The position numbers and the translations under genes were made by a program. From the NCBI GenBank assembly GCA_947073545.1, contig CAMTMP010000006.1:96514-160513 (forward strand): 64,000 bases of DNA, given 5' to 3'. This DNA comes from an uncultured bacterium (GTDB lineage Bacteria > Bacillota > Clostridia > Lachnospirales > Lachnospiraceae). Positions 63,789-64,000 of the stretch are shown piece by piece; position 1 is the first letter of the stretch, and the number at the start of each line of letters is the position of its first letter. Below the pieces are notes generated by a model. It saw nothing but the letters and a program-made list of their open reading frames with translations, did not search any database and was not told the DNA's origin.

Positions 63789-64000
63789 ATGAGTAAAAAG
63801 GTATATACATGCTTTTGCACGGATGTGATACATGAGGGACATATGAATATCTTGAAAAGGGCTTTACAATATGGGGACATCTATGTGGGGGTGCTCTCCG
63901 ACAAGGCGATGGTGGGCTTTAATCGTTTCCCGACCATATCGCTGGAACAGCGGATGGAGATTGTCAGGGAGACGGGGCTTGTAAAGGAAGTTCTGATTCA
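63789..64000 (+). CDS. Cytidylyltransferase-like protein (partial, 5' end)
   Basis: The first ~70 codons of a nucleotidyltransferase: VYTCFCTDVIHEGHMNILKR has the HxGH motif (HEGH) that binds the nucleotide, and YGDIYVGVLSDKAMVGF follows as in TagD/GCT-type and PntC-type enzymes. It may make CDP-glycerol or a CDP-linked aminoalkyl-phosphonate for the surface glycan, or be the N-terminal part of a PEP mutase fusion; the rest is outside the window. GGTGGGAA lies upstream of the ATG. Nothing definite is seen in 63650-63788. Confidence 0.75.
   Translation, partial: MSKKVYTCFCTDVIHEGHMNILKRALQYGDIYVGVLSDKAMVGFNRFPTISLEQRMEIVRETGLVKEVLI

Overview
The window looks like chromosome of a Gram-positive anaerobic Clostridia bacterium, most likely Lachnospiraceae. 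The pointers are a complete [FeFe]-hydrogenase maturation set (HydE, HydG, HydF), FtsE/FtsX with a secreted M23 hydrolase and an S41 protease, Spo0A-type output domains, bacterial Ig-like (Big_2) surface proteins, RgpF/Wzm/Wzt glycan genes, and strong AGGAGG-type ribosome binding sites. No rRNA, tRNA or CRISPR array was seen.

Layout. 1-1258: two permeases of a CUT2-type sugar ABC importer. 1488-8404: hydE-hydG-hydF, an acyl-ACP thioesterase, cvfB and a CPBP membrane protease. 8550-17907: a small YjfB-like gene on the minus strand, a PucR/CdaR-type regulator, ftsE-ftsX, an M23 hydrolase, an S41 protease, a GT-C-like membrane protein and a GT2. 17988-25199: two large Ig-like surface protein genes facing each other, closed by an 80-bp inverted repeat in their signal-peptide codons and followed by a tyrosine recombinase. 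25360-29114: glycosyltransferases and a 63-residue protein. 29121-31560: a GHKL sensor kinase and a Spo0A-like response regulator, both minus, with a 15-codon ORF between them on the plus strand. 31749-38988: a three-gene cluster of NTPases with HEPN-like and HD domains that resembles a defence locus. 39452-63649: a long AT-rich surface glycan locus with RgpF-like proteins, Wzm/Wzt, a methyltransferase plus kinase/coiled-coil pair resembling a split WbdD, an MBOAT/SGNH O-acetylation pair, YfhO, a flippase and an LTA-synthase-like enzyme. The window ends inside a cytidylyltransferase-like gene.

The strongest candidate for an undescribed system is 18070-25199. The plus-strand gene has promoter, ribosome binding site and ATG. 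The minus-strand gene begins within the shared repeat and has no promoter, ribosome binding site or ATG at the matching position; an in-frame TAG lies just upstream. Inverting about 5.9 kb between the repeats would put the silent gene in frame behind the expression signals and silence the other. The repeat contains a TTGCTT-AAAA-AAGCAA dyad, which suits a tyrosine recombinase core site, and such a recombinase is encoded next door. This reads as an on/on antigen switch that exchanges two surface proteins.

The second candidate is 29121-38988: kinase, micropeptide and Spo0A-like regulator beside a divergently transcribed NTPase cluster, with three 10-bp-phased repeats in the shared control region. 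The large NTPase gene at 36211-38988 is split by an in-frame TGA, and the kinase gene looks frameshifted at its 5' end, so part of this region may be decaying. In the glycan locus, the methyltransferase/kinase/coiled-coil pair with Wzm/Wzt suggests chain-length control by a molecular ruler, as known for E. coli WbdD.
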